From an uncultured Bacteroidales bacterium (GTDB lineage Bacteria > Bacteroidota > Bacteroidia > Bacteroidales > Bacteroidaceae): 33,646 nt of DNA. The translations under genes and the position numbers were made by a program. Shown piece by piece: positions 16,207-24,380 of this stretch. The notes beneath the pieces were generated by a model. The model was not told the origin of the DNA. It saw only the letters and a list, made by a program, of their open reading frames with translations, and searched no databases. The stretch spans positions 1-33,646 of the forward strand of contig CALEFD010000077.1 in the NCBI GenBank assembly GCA_937876995.1. Direction: 5' to 3'. The number at the start of each line of letters is the position of its first letter. The first letter of the stretch is position 1.

Positions 16207-17964
16207 ATGAATGAAGAATTGAATATCGAAACCACAAGAAATGACGAAAACGAAGTAACGGTTGTTATGGATGCTATAACAGACCGCAGTCAGGTAATCA
16301 ACCGTTTACAAGAGATAGTCAGCGATATATCTTTGGCCAACAAAACAGAGTTAGAACACCTAAAACAGGGGTTCTATAAGTTGTTACATACAGAACAAGA
16401 AGCTAAAAAGGCCGATTATGTTGCTAATGGAGGGAACATAGAAGAATATGTTCCTGAAAAGGACGCATTAGAAGAGCAGTACAAACAGTTGATAAAGATC
16501 ATCAAAGAGAAAAGGGCTGCTCAGCAAGAAGCTTTGGAGGTAATCAGAAAAGAGAATCTAAAAAAGAAGTATGAATTACTGGACAGATTCAATGCACTTA
16601 TTGAAAAAGCAAACACAGAGAACGTACCTTTCAATGAAGTAAAAGCCATCCAAAAAGAGTGGAAAGAGATTAAAGAGGTTCCGGCAGACAAAGTTAATGA
16701 ATTGTGGAAAAGCTATCAGCAGTGTTCTGAAAAATTCTATGATATTCAGAAACTGAACAATGAATTCCGCGAATATGACTTTAAAAAGAATTTAGAGACA
16801 AAGCTTGCTATATGCGAAGAGGCTGAAAAGTTAACAGAAGCAAAAGATATAGTAGCAGCATTCCGCAAGCTACAGAAGCTGCATATAGATTTCCGTGAAA
16901 CCGGTCCTATTGCCAAAGAGTTGCGTGAAGAGATATGGACTCGCTTTAAGAGTGCATCTACAACCATCAATCGTCGTCACCAGCAGCATTTTGAACAATT
17001 GAAACAGACTGAGCAGGAACATCTTGACCAAAAAGTAGTTATATGCGAACTTTTAGAAAGCATTGATTACGACTCACTTACTAAATTCCAGGATTGGAAT
17101 GACAAAACATTAGAGGTACAGACACTGCAAAAAAAGTGGCGCGAAATAGGTTTTGCTCCTCAGAAACAGAACAAGAAAATTTACGACAGATATAAAGCGG
17201 CTTGCGATAAGTTCTTTAAAATGAAATCAGAATTCTTTAAACAAGCTAAAACTGATATGAGCGATAATTTAACCAAAAAGAATGCTCTATGTCAAGAGGT
17301 TGAAGAATTGTGCAATACAACAGATTGGGAACGTGCAACCGACAGAATAAACGCTATACTAAAAGAGTGGCGTGAAATAGGTCCTATCCACAAAAAACAA
17401 TCAAATCAATTGTGGGACAAATTCACCGAAGCTTGTAATAAATTCTATAAGGCAAGAGAGAAAGGTTCTTCAATTAAATCGGAAGAACATGAAAATCTTT
17501 TTAGAAAGAAATCTATTCTTTCCAAGCTAAAGTCTTACAATCCTTCAAAGATAGGCGAAGATGTAAAAGAAGCTATCCAGGAATTAATTGACGAATGGAA
17601 TAGTATAGGACACGTACCATATAGAGTTAAGGATAAACTTACAAATGAATTCAATGAGTTATTCCAGGCATTATCAGAAAAACTGGATTTGCAAAAGAAG
17701 AGCCGCAAACAGAACGTTCAGCACAACAATCGTCCTGCTAAAGATTCTTCATTAAGCATTAAGGAAAAACTAACAAGACAATACGAGAATCTTAAGAACG
17801 AGATTCAAACCTACGAAAACAATTTGGCCGCAATCTCTACATCAAGCAAAACCGGAAATGGTTTTATTGATAGCATAAAGAAGAATATTGAATCTTTAAA
17901 GAAAGAGGCCGAAGAAATTCTGAATAAAATTCGCGGATTAGATAAAGAAGATTCCGCAGAATAA
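16207..17964 (+). CDS. DUF349 repeat protein
   Basis: The 585-residue protein is highly charged and predicted almost wholly helical, with no signal peptide or membrane segment. Five DUF349 repeats can be recognised at about 145-185, 215-255, 295-335, 370-410 and 450-490. Each is built on a pattern like W+EIG followed by a helix ending in W/Y-x-x-F/Y and KFY or a variant (WREIGFAPQ, WREIGPIHK, WNSIGHVPY). A C-terminal coiled coil follows (about 520-580). DUF349 proteins are found across Bacteroidota and other phyla, and their biochemical role is unknown to me. The gene ends at a terminator shared with the converging tRNA-Gln. Confidence 0.85.
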   Translation: MNEELNIETTRNDENEVTVVMDAITDRSQVINRLQEIVSDISLANKTELEHLKQGFYKLLHTEQEAKKADYVANGGNIEEYVPEKDALEEQYKQLIKIIKEKRAAQQEALEVIRKENLKKKYELLDRFNALIEKANTENVPFNEVKAIQKEWKEIKEVPADKVNELWKSYQQCSEKFYDIQKLNNEFREYDFKKNLETKLAICEEAEKLTEAKDIVAAFRKLQKLHIDFRETGPIAKELREEIWTRFKSASTTINRRHQQHFEQLKQTEQEHLDQKVVICELLESIDYDSLTKFQDWNDKTLEVQTLQKKWREIGFAPQKQNKKIYDRYKAACDKFFKMKSEFFKQAKTDMSDNLTKKNALCQEVEELCNTTDWERATDRINAILKEWREIGPIHKKQSNQLWDKFTEACNKFYKAREKGSSIKSEEHENLFRKKSILSKLKSYNPSKIGEDVKEAIQELIDEWNSIGHVPYRVKDKLTNEFNELFQALSEKLDLQKKSRKQNVQHNNRPAKDSSLSIKEKLTRQYENLKNEIQTYENNLAAISTSSKTGNGFIDSIKKNIESLKKEAEEILNKIRGLDKEDSAE

Positions 17965-17969
17965 TAAAA

Positions 17970-18004
17970 AAGAAAGCCACTCTGATTGAGTGGCTCTTCT
18001 TTTT
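17970..18004. terminator. bidirectional terminator between DUF349 gene and tRNA-Gln
   Basis: The stem AGCCACTC (17975-17982) pairs with GAGTGGCT (17988-17995) around TGATT. Past a single bulged C, an A-rich left flank pairs with a T-rich right flank, giving a U-run in either direction. It ends two bases before the 3' end of the tRNA. Confidence 0.8.
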
Positions 18005-18005
18005 G

Positions 18006-18076
18006 CTGGGCTACCCGGACTCGAACCAGGAAAGGCAGGACCAGAATCTGCAGTGTTACCATTACACCATAGCCCA
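18006..18076 (-). tRNA. tRNA-Gln (anticodon CTG)
   Basis: On the minus strand a 71-nt cloverleaf forms: perfect acceptor TGGGCTA/TAGCCCA, D stem GTGT/ACAC, anticodon loop TTCTGGT and T arm CCTGG-TTCGAGT-CCGGG with one U-G pair. U1-A72 and discriminator G73 are glutamine identity features. The anticodon stem GCAGA/CCTGC has an A-C mismatch at its last pair next to the loop. CCA is not encoded. Confidence 0.9.
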
Positions 18077-18092
18077 AAGCATTTTTGCGGTG

Positions 18093-18122
18093 CAAAGATA
18101 GTCATTTTTTTACATTCACAAA
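18093..18122 (-). promoter_or_regulatory. promoter of tRNA-Gln
   Basis: On the minus strand TTTG (18119-18122) is followed after 18 bp by TATCTTTG (18093-18100), a full consensus match. The bases right after the box read CACCGC, close to the tRNA-Met and rsmA start regions. The remaining gap to 18311 is AT-rich and empty apart from the next promoter. Confidence 0.7.
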
Positions 18123-18278
18123 TCAAACTGACATTTTTTTGCATTGTTTTTTACAAAATCAGCTAATATCTGTCACTATTTACCCATATCAATTCTTAAA
18201 ATCATAAAATAAACCATTCTATTTAACAAAAAAGCAAAAGATTTGTTACATGGTGTACTATTGTTGAAGAAAATAGGC

Positions 18279-18286
18279 TAATTTTG
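18279..18286 (+). promoter_or_regulatory. -7 box for the rsfS-ftsH-cdsA operon
   Basis: TAATTTTG matches the -7 consensus and lies 26 bases before the rsfS ATG at 18312. The candidate TTG upstream is at a short spacing (15 bp), so the -33 part is uncertain. Confidence 0.45.
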
Positions 18287-18311
18287 TATCATTGAATTTT
18301 TATATACAGAA

Positions 18312-18671
18312 ATGAGTACAAGAGAAAGTATATTAGACAGCATCATTGAGGGTATTCAAGACAGAAAGGGCGAAGCTATCACTATAGCCGATTTGACTAA
18401 CATAGAAGATACCATCTGTAAGTATTTCGTTATATGCCAAGGAGGCACCCCTAACCAAGTACTTGCTATTACAGACTCCATTCGCGAAACAGTACGTATT
18501 AACGAAAGCAGAAAACCGGATTTTGTAGATGGTACAGCCTATGCACATTGGGTAGCTATGGATTATGGTGAAGTGATGGTACACATCTTTACCCCGGAAT
18601 TGAGAACTTACTATGATTTAGAGCATCTTTGGGCAGATGCCAAACTGGAAGAGATTCCTGATATTGATTAA
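18312..18671 (+). CDS. rsfS: ribosome silencing factor RsfS
   Basis: The 119-residue protein has the RsfS/YbeB/Iojap pattern: DLTNIEDTICKYFVICQG near the N-terminus, then the conserved DGTAYAHWVAMDYGEVMVHIFTPELR-type block (the core is WVAMDYGEVMVHIF) and the C-terminal YYDLEHLWADA. RsfS binds L14 (uL14) on the 50S subunit and blocks joining to 30S when nutrients are short. Its stop is three bases before the ftsH ATG. The arrangement RsfS-FtsH-CdsA recurs in Bacteroidota and suggests a shared transcript. Confidence 0.95.
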   Translation: MSTRESILDSIIEGIQDRKGEAITIADLTNIEDTICKYFVICQGGTPNQVLAITDSIRETVRINESRKPDFVDGTAYAHWVAMDYGEVMVHIFTPELRTYYDLEHLWADAKLEEIPDID

Positions 18672-18674
18672 AAT

Positions 18675-20609
18675 ATGAATAATAAAAACAAGAAAGACAA
18701 TAAGAAACCCACGTTTAATCTATCGTGGATATACATTCTCCTGTTTGTTGCTTTTGGTTACATCATAATGAAAGATGATGGATCAAGCATGGTAGGTAAG
18801 GCTAACTATTCAGAATTCAAGGAGTACGTAGAAAAAGGTTATGCAGAAAAAATTGTAATATATTCCAACGACAACTCCTTGGAACTATTTATTTATCCGG
18901 ATTCTGCCAAGTACATATTTGGAGATAAAGTCAAAGCAGAACAGATACTCTCACCAATGGTCTCTGTAGGAGTAGGTTCTATGGATAATCTACAACTATT
19001 CATAGACCAGGCAGAATCGGAAGGTAAATTTACCGGCACAATTGAATACAAGAAGAAATCAAACTCCTTAATGGACATAATCATAAGCATATTACCATTC
19101 TTACTAATTATCGGTATTTGGTTCTTTATGATTAGAAGAATGAGCGGTGGCTCAAATGGAGGTGCCGGAGGAGGTGTATTCAATGTAGGTAAATCTAAAG
19201 CCAAGCTATTTGAAAAAGGACAGGCAAACCGAATAATGTTCAAGGATGTTGCCGGCCAGGACGAAGCTAAAGAAGAGGTTCAGGAGATAGTAGAATTTTT
19301 AAAGAACCCAAAGAAATATACCGATTTAGGTGGTAAGATTCCAAAAGGAGCACTGCTTGTAGGCCCTCCGGGAACAGGTAAAACTTTGCTTGCCAAAGCT
19401 GTGGCTGGCGAAGCGGATGTACCATTCTTTTCACTTTCAGGTTCTGATTTTGTAGAAATGTTTGTGGGCGTAGGTGCATCGCGTGTAAGAGATTTGTTCC
19501 GCCAGGCAAAAGAGAAATCTCCTTGTATCATTTTTATTGACGAGATTGATGCTATAGGTAGGGCACGTGGTAAAAATCCGGCAATGGGTGGTAATGACGA
19601 AAGAGAAAACACTCTCAACCAGTTGCTTACCGAAATGGATGGATTTGGCACAAATAGCGGTGTTATAATTTTGGCAGCTACCAACCGAGTAGATATTTTG
19701 GACAAAGCTCTGTTACGAGCCGGACGCTTTGACAGACAGATACATTTAGATCTTCCTAATCTGAATGAACGCAAAGAGGTATTCAATGTACATCTGCGTA
19801 ATCTAAAACTCAACAAAGATGTAGATGTAGAATTCCTGGCAAGACAGACTCCGGGATTTTCCGGGGCCGATATAGCAAACGTTTGTAACGAAGCTGCGCT
19901 GATAGCTGCAAGACACGATAAAAAATCCGTTGAAAAGGCAGATTTCTTAGCTGCAGTAGATAGAATAATTGGTGGTTTAGAAAAGAAAACAAAAGTTCTT
20001 ACAGCCGACGAAAAGAGAGCTATAGCTCTACATGAATCGGGGCACGCTACACTATCCTGGTTCCTGGAACATGCAAATCCGCTGGTGAAAGTTACTATTG
20101 TACCTAGAGGCAGAGCATTGGGTGCAGCTTGGTATTTACCGGAAGAGCGTCAAATTACAACCAAAGAACAACTTTTGGATGAAATGTGTGCAACTTTGGG
20201 CGGACGTGCAGCAGAAGAGTTGTTTATAGGTCACATCTCAACAGGTGCTATGAACGACTTGGAACGCGTTACAAAACAGGCATACGGTATGATAGCATAC
20301 GCAGGTATGAGTGACAAGTTAGCTAATTTATGCTATTACAGCAATACAGACGAATACGCATTTCAAAAACCATATAGTGACAAAACAGCTGAACTTATAG
20401 ATTCAGAGGTTAAAGCTATGATTGCAGAACAGTACGAACGTGGCAAACAGATTCTTCTGGAACATAAAGAGGGACATCACGAATTGGCACAGCTACTATT
20501 GGAAAAAGAGGTGATATTCGCAGAAGACGTTGAACGCATTTTTGGCAAACGTCCATGGGCATCAAGAAGTGAAGAGATTTTAGAAACCGACAATAATAAG
20601 CAAGAGTAA
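18675..20609 (+). CDS. ftsH: ATP-dependent membrane zinc protease FtsH
   Basis: The 644-residue protein has the complete FtsH layout. A first membrane helix lies at about 16-33, a periplasmic FtsH-extracellular domain at 40-125 and a second helix at about 133-153. The AAA+ domain carries Walker A GPPGTGKT (230-237), Walker B IIFIDE (285-290) and arginine fingers in RAGRFDR (348-354). The zinc-protease motif HESGH lies at 453-457 (HEAGH in E. coli), with the third zinc ligand expected in the later MNDLERVT segment. It degrades unassembled membrane proteins and short-lived regulators. It is flanked at 3 nt by rsfS and at 5 nt by cdsA, clearly one operon. Confidence 0.96.
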   Translation: MNNKNKKDNKKPTFNLSWIYILLFVAFGYIIMKDDGSSMVGKANYSEFKEYVEKGYAEKIVIYSNDNSLELFIYPDSAKYIFGDKVKAEQILSPMVSVGVGSMDNLQLFIDQAESEGKFTGTIEYKKKSNSLMDIIISILPFLLIIGIWFFMIRRMSGGSNGGAGGGVFNVGKSKAKLFEKGQANRIMFKDVAGQDEAKEEVQEIVEFLKNPKKYTDLGGKIPKGALLVGPPGTGKTLLAKAVAGEADVPFFSLSGSDFVEMFVGVGASRVRDLFRQAKEKSPCIIFIDEIDAIGRARGKNPAMGGNDERENTLNQLLTEMDGFGTNSGVIILAATNRVDILDKALLRAGRFDRQIHLDLPNLNERKEVFNVHLRNLKLNKDVDVEFLARQTPGFSGADIANVCNEAALIAARHDKKSVEKADFLAAVDRIIGGLEKKTKVLTADEKRAIALHESGHATLSWFLEHANPLVKVTIVPRGRALGAAWYLPEERQITTKEQLLDEMCATLGGRAAEELFIGHISTGAMNDLERVTKQAYGMIAYAGMSDKLANLCYYSNTDEYAFQKPYSDKTAELIDSEVKAMIAEQYERGKQILLEHKEGHHELAQLLLEKEVIFAEDVERIFGKRPWASRSEEILETDNNKQE

Positions 20610-20614
20610 TAATT

Positions 20615-21460
20615 GTGGAATTATTAAAGAGAAGTATAACCGGCATATTATACGTTGCAGCAATTGTTGCAAGTATAATTTTAGGAGGCAAGTGGATGTT
20701 TTGGCTATTTGCAGCTTGTACTGTTTTAGTTACAATAGAGTTTGTATCACTCATAAACAGGCATAAAGAATGTAATGCATCGTGGTTCTGTGCTGCAACA
20801 CTCTCTTTCTTTTTATATTCGGGGATTACTGCTTTTATAACCGGACTTGCTCCGGCATATACAGTAAATCCCATAAAATTACTCTTGCCATTTATCGTTT
20901 ATTTCATATTGACCATAATATGGGAGCTATACCAACAAAATGAACATCACATATTAAATCTTAGTATTGCAATCTTTCCTGCAATCTATATAGCACTACC
21001 GTTCAGCCTATTGAACGGATTAGGTCATATTATGGCAGATTCTCAGTTAACATGGCTGTTGCCACTTGCTTTTTTCATTTTTATTTGGACTAACGATGTT
21101 GGAGCCTATTGTGTAGGTTGTACTATTGGTAAACATCGTCTGTTTGAAAGAATCTCTCCAAAGAAGAGTTGGGAAGGCTCTGTTGGCGGTGCCATTTTTA
21201 CAATTATTGCAGCAATAGTGATTTGGAAAATCCACCCAATTTTCAACGTATGGGTTTGGATAGGAATGGCTATAATCACAGTGGTATTCGGAACATTTGG
21301 AGATTTAGCTGAATCATTGATTAAAAGAGAATTAGGCGTAAAGGATTCTGGCAAAATATTGCCGGGACATGGAGGTTTTCTAGACCGTTTTGACAGCACA
21401 TTATTAGCTGCACCTATAGTATATACCTATATCTACTACGTAAGTCTGTCTGCTTTATAA
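20615..21460 (+). CDS. cdsA: phosphatidate cytidylyltransferase CdsA
   Basis: The 281-residue membrane protein makes CDP-diacylglycerol from phosphatidate and CTP, the branch point for phospholipid synthesis. The family signature is present in two parts: PKKSWEGSVGG, and the C-terminal motif running from KRELGVKD to PGHGGFLDRFDS. About seven hydrophobic segments precede and surround these. The start is a GTG five bases after the ftsH stop; it gives the expected N-terminus (MELLKRSITGILYV) and no in-frame ATG lies nearby. The gene ends tail-to-tail with lpxB with only five bases between the stops and no visible terminator. Confidence 0.94.
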   Translation: MELLKRSITGILYVAAIVASIILGGKWMFWLFAACTVLVTIEFVSLINRHKECNASWFCAATLSFFLYSGITAFITGLAPAYTVNPIKLLLPFIVYFILTIIWELYQQNEHHILNLSIAIFPAIYIALPFSLLNGLGHIMADSQLTWLLPLAFFIFIWTNDVGAYCVGCTIGKHRLFERISPKKSWEGSVGGAIFTIIAAIVIWKIHPIFNVWVWIGMAIITVVFGTFGDLAESLIKRELGVKDSGKILPGHGGFLDRFDSTLLAAPIVYTYIYYVSLSAL

Positions 21461-21465
21461 ATTGA

Positions 21466-22584
21466 TTATTTATTAAGGGAGTCAACTATTTTTGCAGCAG
21501 CCTTTATTGAAGCACCGGCACCACCCAATGTCTCCGACATTCTGTCGTAACCATCTAACTGAGCCTTACGTTCTGCAGTATCGGATAACAATGGCAACAG
21601 ATGTTTCCGGATGTTATTCACATTCATCCCGTCTGCAACAAGCTCCGGTACCAATTCCCCGTTTGCTATCAAATTCACAAGCGATATATACTTTACTTTT
21701 ATAAAATACGGACGAAGCTTTGATACAATCCACCCTAATGGCATCTTATAACACACTATTTGAGGTACTTTAAACAAGGCTGTCTCCAACGTAGCAGTAC
21801 CCGATGTTACCATAGCAGCATAAGCTCCATTCAAAACATCATAAGTCTTGCCATACACAACCTCAACATTTGAATTCTTAATATACTTTGTATAAAAATC
21901 CGGCGAAATACCCGGTGCAGCGGCAAGAACAGGTTTTATGCCTTCTATACCCTTTATTGATTCCAACATAATAGGCAGATTTCTGCTGATTTCCTGTTTT
22001 CTGCTTCCTGCCAACAACGCCAGTACCCTACCCTTTTCACCAGTTGCTGATTTCTGATTATCTACACTTGCTTTGTATTCAAAAACAGCATCCACACAAG
22101 GATTGCCAACATAATCAATAGAGTAGTTATGTTTTGCAAAATACTCTATTTCAAACGGTAATATGGAGAATAGTCTGTCCACATCACGTTTAATATTCTT
22201 TATCCTATAGCTCTTCCAGGCCCACAACTTGGGTGAGATATAGTAATATACCGGAATATTCAGTTTATGCTTAACCTGTTTAGCTATAGAGAGGTTAAAT
22301 CCCGGATAATCAACAAGAATTACCGCATCCGGTCTCCATTCTGAGATATCATCAAAACAGATTTTTGCTCCTGTCAAGATAGTACGAAGATGAGTCAGCA
22401 CCGGCCAGACACCCATATATGCCAAGTTCTTATAGTGCTTGACAAGAGTGCCTCCAACTGCTTGCATTTTATCGCCTCCAAAAAATCTAAAATCAGCATT
22501 ACAATCTTTTTGCAATATTGCTTTCATTAAATTTGAGGCGTGTAAATCTCCGGATGCTTCACCAGCTACCAAATAATATCTCAT
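21466..22584 (-). CDS. lpxB: lipid-A-disaccharide synthase LpxB
   Basis: The 372-residue protein is a GT19 glycosyltransferase. It begins MRYYLVAGEASGDLHASNL, the family hallmark, and also has YYISPKLWAWK, LPFEIEYF and the donor-site segment TSGTATLETALF. It joins UDP-2,3-diacylglucosamine to lipid X, forming the tetra-acyl disaccharide of lipid A on the inner leaflet. It is the only lipid A gene in the window, although the LptF/LptG-type permease acts later in the same pathway. It is divergent from parA across 164 bp and converges on cdsA. Confidence 0.95.
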   Translation of the reverse strand: MRYYLVAGEASGDLHASNLMKAILQKDCNADFRFFGGDKMQAVGGTLVKHYKNLAYMGVWPVLTHLRTILTGAKICFDDISEWRPDAVILVDYPGFNLSIAKQVKHKLNIPVYYYISPKLWAWKSYRIKNIKRDVDRLFSILPFEIEYFAKHNYSIDYVGNPCVDAVFEYKASVDNQKSATGEKGRVLALLAGSRKQEISRNLPIMLESIKGIEGIKPVLAAAPGISPDFYTKYIKNSNVEVVYGKTYDVLNGAYAAMVTSGTATLETALFKVPQIVCYKMPLGWIVSKLRPYFIKVKYISLVNLIANGELVPELVADGMNVNNIRKHLLPLLSDTAERKAQLDGYDRMSETLGGAGASIKAAAKIVDSLNK

Positions 22585-22599
22585 TACTCTATTTTTTTG

Positions 22600-22631
22600 T
22601 AAAGATACTACTTTTTCTTTTATCCGCTAAA
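22600..22631 (-). promoter_or_regulatory. possible lpxB promoter
   Basis: On the minus strand TTTA (22628-22631) and TATCTTTA (22600-22607) are separated by 20 bp. Both boxes match the Bacteroidota consensus except for the final G, replaced by A, so this would be a weak promoter close to the lpxB start. Confidence 0.35.
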
Positions 22632-22682
22632 GTAGTTTGTTAGTTTAGCATATTTTTAAAGGACTGAGACGAATCGCACAAA

Positions 22683-22702
22683 AAAATAAGCTTGCTTATT
22701 TT
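22683..22702. promoter_or_regulatory. palindrome overlapping the parA promoter (possible operator)
   Basis: The arms AAAATAAGC (22683-22691) and GCTTATTTT (22694-22702) are perfect reverse complements with a 2-bp centre. The right arm covers three of the four bases of the -33 box of the parA promoter. A bound dimer would be expected to block RNA polymerase; the binding protein is not known. Confidence 0.5.
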
Positions 22703-22730
22703 GTTCTTCGTTTAGTTTAGTGTACTTTTA
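22700..22730 (+). promoter_or_regulatory. promoter of the parA operon
   Basis: TTTG (22700-22703) is a perfect -33 box; 19 bp later TACTTTTA (22723-22730) matches the -7 box except for the last base. The predicted start lies about 12 bases before the parA ATG, giving a very short leader. Confidence 0.6.
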
Positions 22731-22748
22731 CATTCTAATTCAAACAGT

Positions 22749-23513
22749 ATGGGAAAAATCATAGCTTTGGCAAATCAAAAAGGTGGTGTAGGCAAAACTA
22801 CAACCACTATAAATTTATCTGCATCATTGGCAACCTTTGAAAAGAGAGTATTGGTGGTAGATGCAGATCCACAGGCAAATGCATCATCGGGATTAGGCAT
22901 TGACATACAACAGGTAGAGCTATCTGTTTACGAATGCCTGATAGGAAGTTGCAAAGCAAAAGATGCAATTCAGAAATCGTGCGTAGAGGGTTTAGATGTA
23001 ATCCCCTCACATATTGACCTTGTTGGAGCCGAATTAGAGCTTATGAATATGGAGAATAGAGAACTTGTACTAAAACAGGTTCTGGCTCCTTTAAAGGACG
23101 ATTACGATTATATATTCATAGATTGTTCTCCATCATTAGGTATTATTACTGTTAATTCACTTACAGCTGCCGATTCTATAATCATACCGGTACAGTGCGA
23201 ATATTTTGCACTGGAAGGAATCAGCAAATTATTGAATACCATTAAGATAATTAAGAGCAAACTAAATCCTGCATTAGACATAGAGGGATTCTTACTTACT
23301 ATGTACGATTCCAGATTACGTTTAAGCAACCAAATAAAAGAAGAGATAAAGAAACATTTCCGCGAATTGGTGTTTGAAACAATCATATCCAGAAACATCA
23401 GATTAAGTGAGGCTCCAAGTTATGGTCTGCCGGCAATTATGTACGATGCCGATTCAAAAGGCGCACAGAACTATTTGGCTTTGGCACAGGAACTATTGAA
23501 AAAAAACAGATAA
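22749..23513 (+). CDS. parA: chromosome-partitioning ATPase ParA (Soj type)
   Basis: The 254-residue protein is a small ParA without an N-terminal DNA-binding domain, the chromosomal Soj type. The deviant Walker A motif KGGVGKTTT starts at residue 11, Walker A-prime is VVDADPQAN (37-45), and Walker B is in YIFIDCSPSLG. ATP-bound dimers coat the nucleoid and are released by ParB, moving the origin region. It begins a tight operon: parB starts six bases after its stop. A palindrome overlaps the promoter, which would suit autoregulation. Confidence 0.94.
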   Translation: MGKIIALANQKGGVGKTTTTINLSASLATFEKRVLVVDADPQANASSGLGIDIQQVELSVYECLIGSCKAKDAIQKSCVEGLDVIPSHIDLVGAELELMNMENRELVLKQVLAPLKDDYDYIFIDCSPSLGIITVNSLTAADSIIIPVQCEYFALEGISKLLNTIKIIKSKLNPALDIEGFLLTMYDSRLRLSNQIKEEIKKHFRELVFETIISRNIRLSEAPSYGLPAIMYDADSKGAQNYLALAQELLKKNR

Positions 23514-23519
23514 AAGAAT

Positions 23520-24380
23520 ATGGCAATAAAGAAATCAGCCTTAGGTAGAGGTTTGGACGCATTAATCTCTACAGATTACACAAAAACAGAGGGTTCTTCT
23601 TCAATAAACGAAGTACCCCTAAAGCAGATATACGCAAATCCGGACCAACCTCGTAGAGAATTTGACGAAGAACGTCTTCAAGAACTTGCCGACTCCATAC
23701 GTGAAATAGGAATTATTCAGCCTATAACACTGCGTAAGATAAAGGAGAACGAATACCAGATTATAGCAGGCGAGCGTCGCTTTAGGGCAGCCACAATAGC
23801 CAATCTGGAAACTATCCCTGCATACATTCGTACTGCCGACGATGAGAATGTTATGGAGATGGCACTTATAGAAAACATTCAACGCGAAGATCTGAATGCA
23901 ATGGAAGTTGCATTGGCTTGCCAGAATTTATTGGAAGTATATAATATGACACAAGAGCAGTTAAGCACCCGCATAGGTAAAAAACGCGCTACTGTAGCCA
24001 ATTACATACGTCTATTAAGACTGCCTGCTGAAATTCAGGTTGCATTAAAGGACAAACTGATTGATATGGGACACGCCAGAGCATTGCTTGCGATTGACGA
24101 CCCAATAAAACAGCTTGCACTATTCCACGAACTGAGAAAATATGGATATTCAGTAAGAAAGGTTGAAGAGCGTGTTAAGCAGATTAATGAAGCGACAGAT
24201 ACTATTGCAAAGAAAGCAACAACATCAAGAAAGTCAATTGATATAAAACTTACCGATTTATTGGGCACATCGGTGTGCGTAAAATGCAATGACAAGGGCA
24301 AAGGTAATATTACTATCCCTTTCAAAAATCAATCTGAATTAAACAGAATAATTGAATTGATAGAAACCATTAAAAAATAA
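23520..24380 (+). CDS. parB: chromosome-partitioning protein ParB (Spo0J type)
   Basis: The 286-residue protein starts with the ALGRGLDALI segment, the usual ParA-stimulating N-terminus of Spo0J-type ParB. The CTPase fold follows, with AGERRFRA (83-90) and ENIQRED (118-124), the two nucleotide-binding motifs of CTP-dependent ParB clamps. A helix-turn-helix (about 140-180, with IGKKRATVANYIRLLRLP) and a C-terminal dimerisation domain complete it. ParB loads at parS sites and slides as a CTP-gated clamp. No canonical parS palindrome was found in this window. Its TAA stop overlaps the next ATG as TAATG. Confidence 0.94.
   Translation: MAIKKSALGRGLDALISTDYTKTEGSSSINEVPLKQIYANPDQPRREFDEERLQELADSIREIGIIQPITLRKIKENEYQIIAGERRFRAATIANLETIPAYIRTADDENVMEMALIENIQREDLNAMEVALACQNLLEVYNMTQEQLSTRIGKKRATVANYIRLLRLPAEIQVALKDKLIDMGHARALLAIDDPIKQLALFHELRKYGYSVRKVEERVKQINEATDTIAKKATTSRKSIDIKLTDLLGTSVCVKCNDKGKGNITIPFKNQSELNRIIELIETIKK

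Noticed and set aside
19280..19816. Long open frame of 178 codons on the minus strand inside ftsH
   Set aside because: It lies wholly within a well-supported conserved gene, has no family features or promoter, and is Ser/Pro/Arg-rich as expected of an antisense shadow.
20416..20874. Open frame of 152 codons on the minus strand across the ftsH-cdsA junction
   Set aside because: It overlaps two firmly identified genes and shows no recognisable domain.
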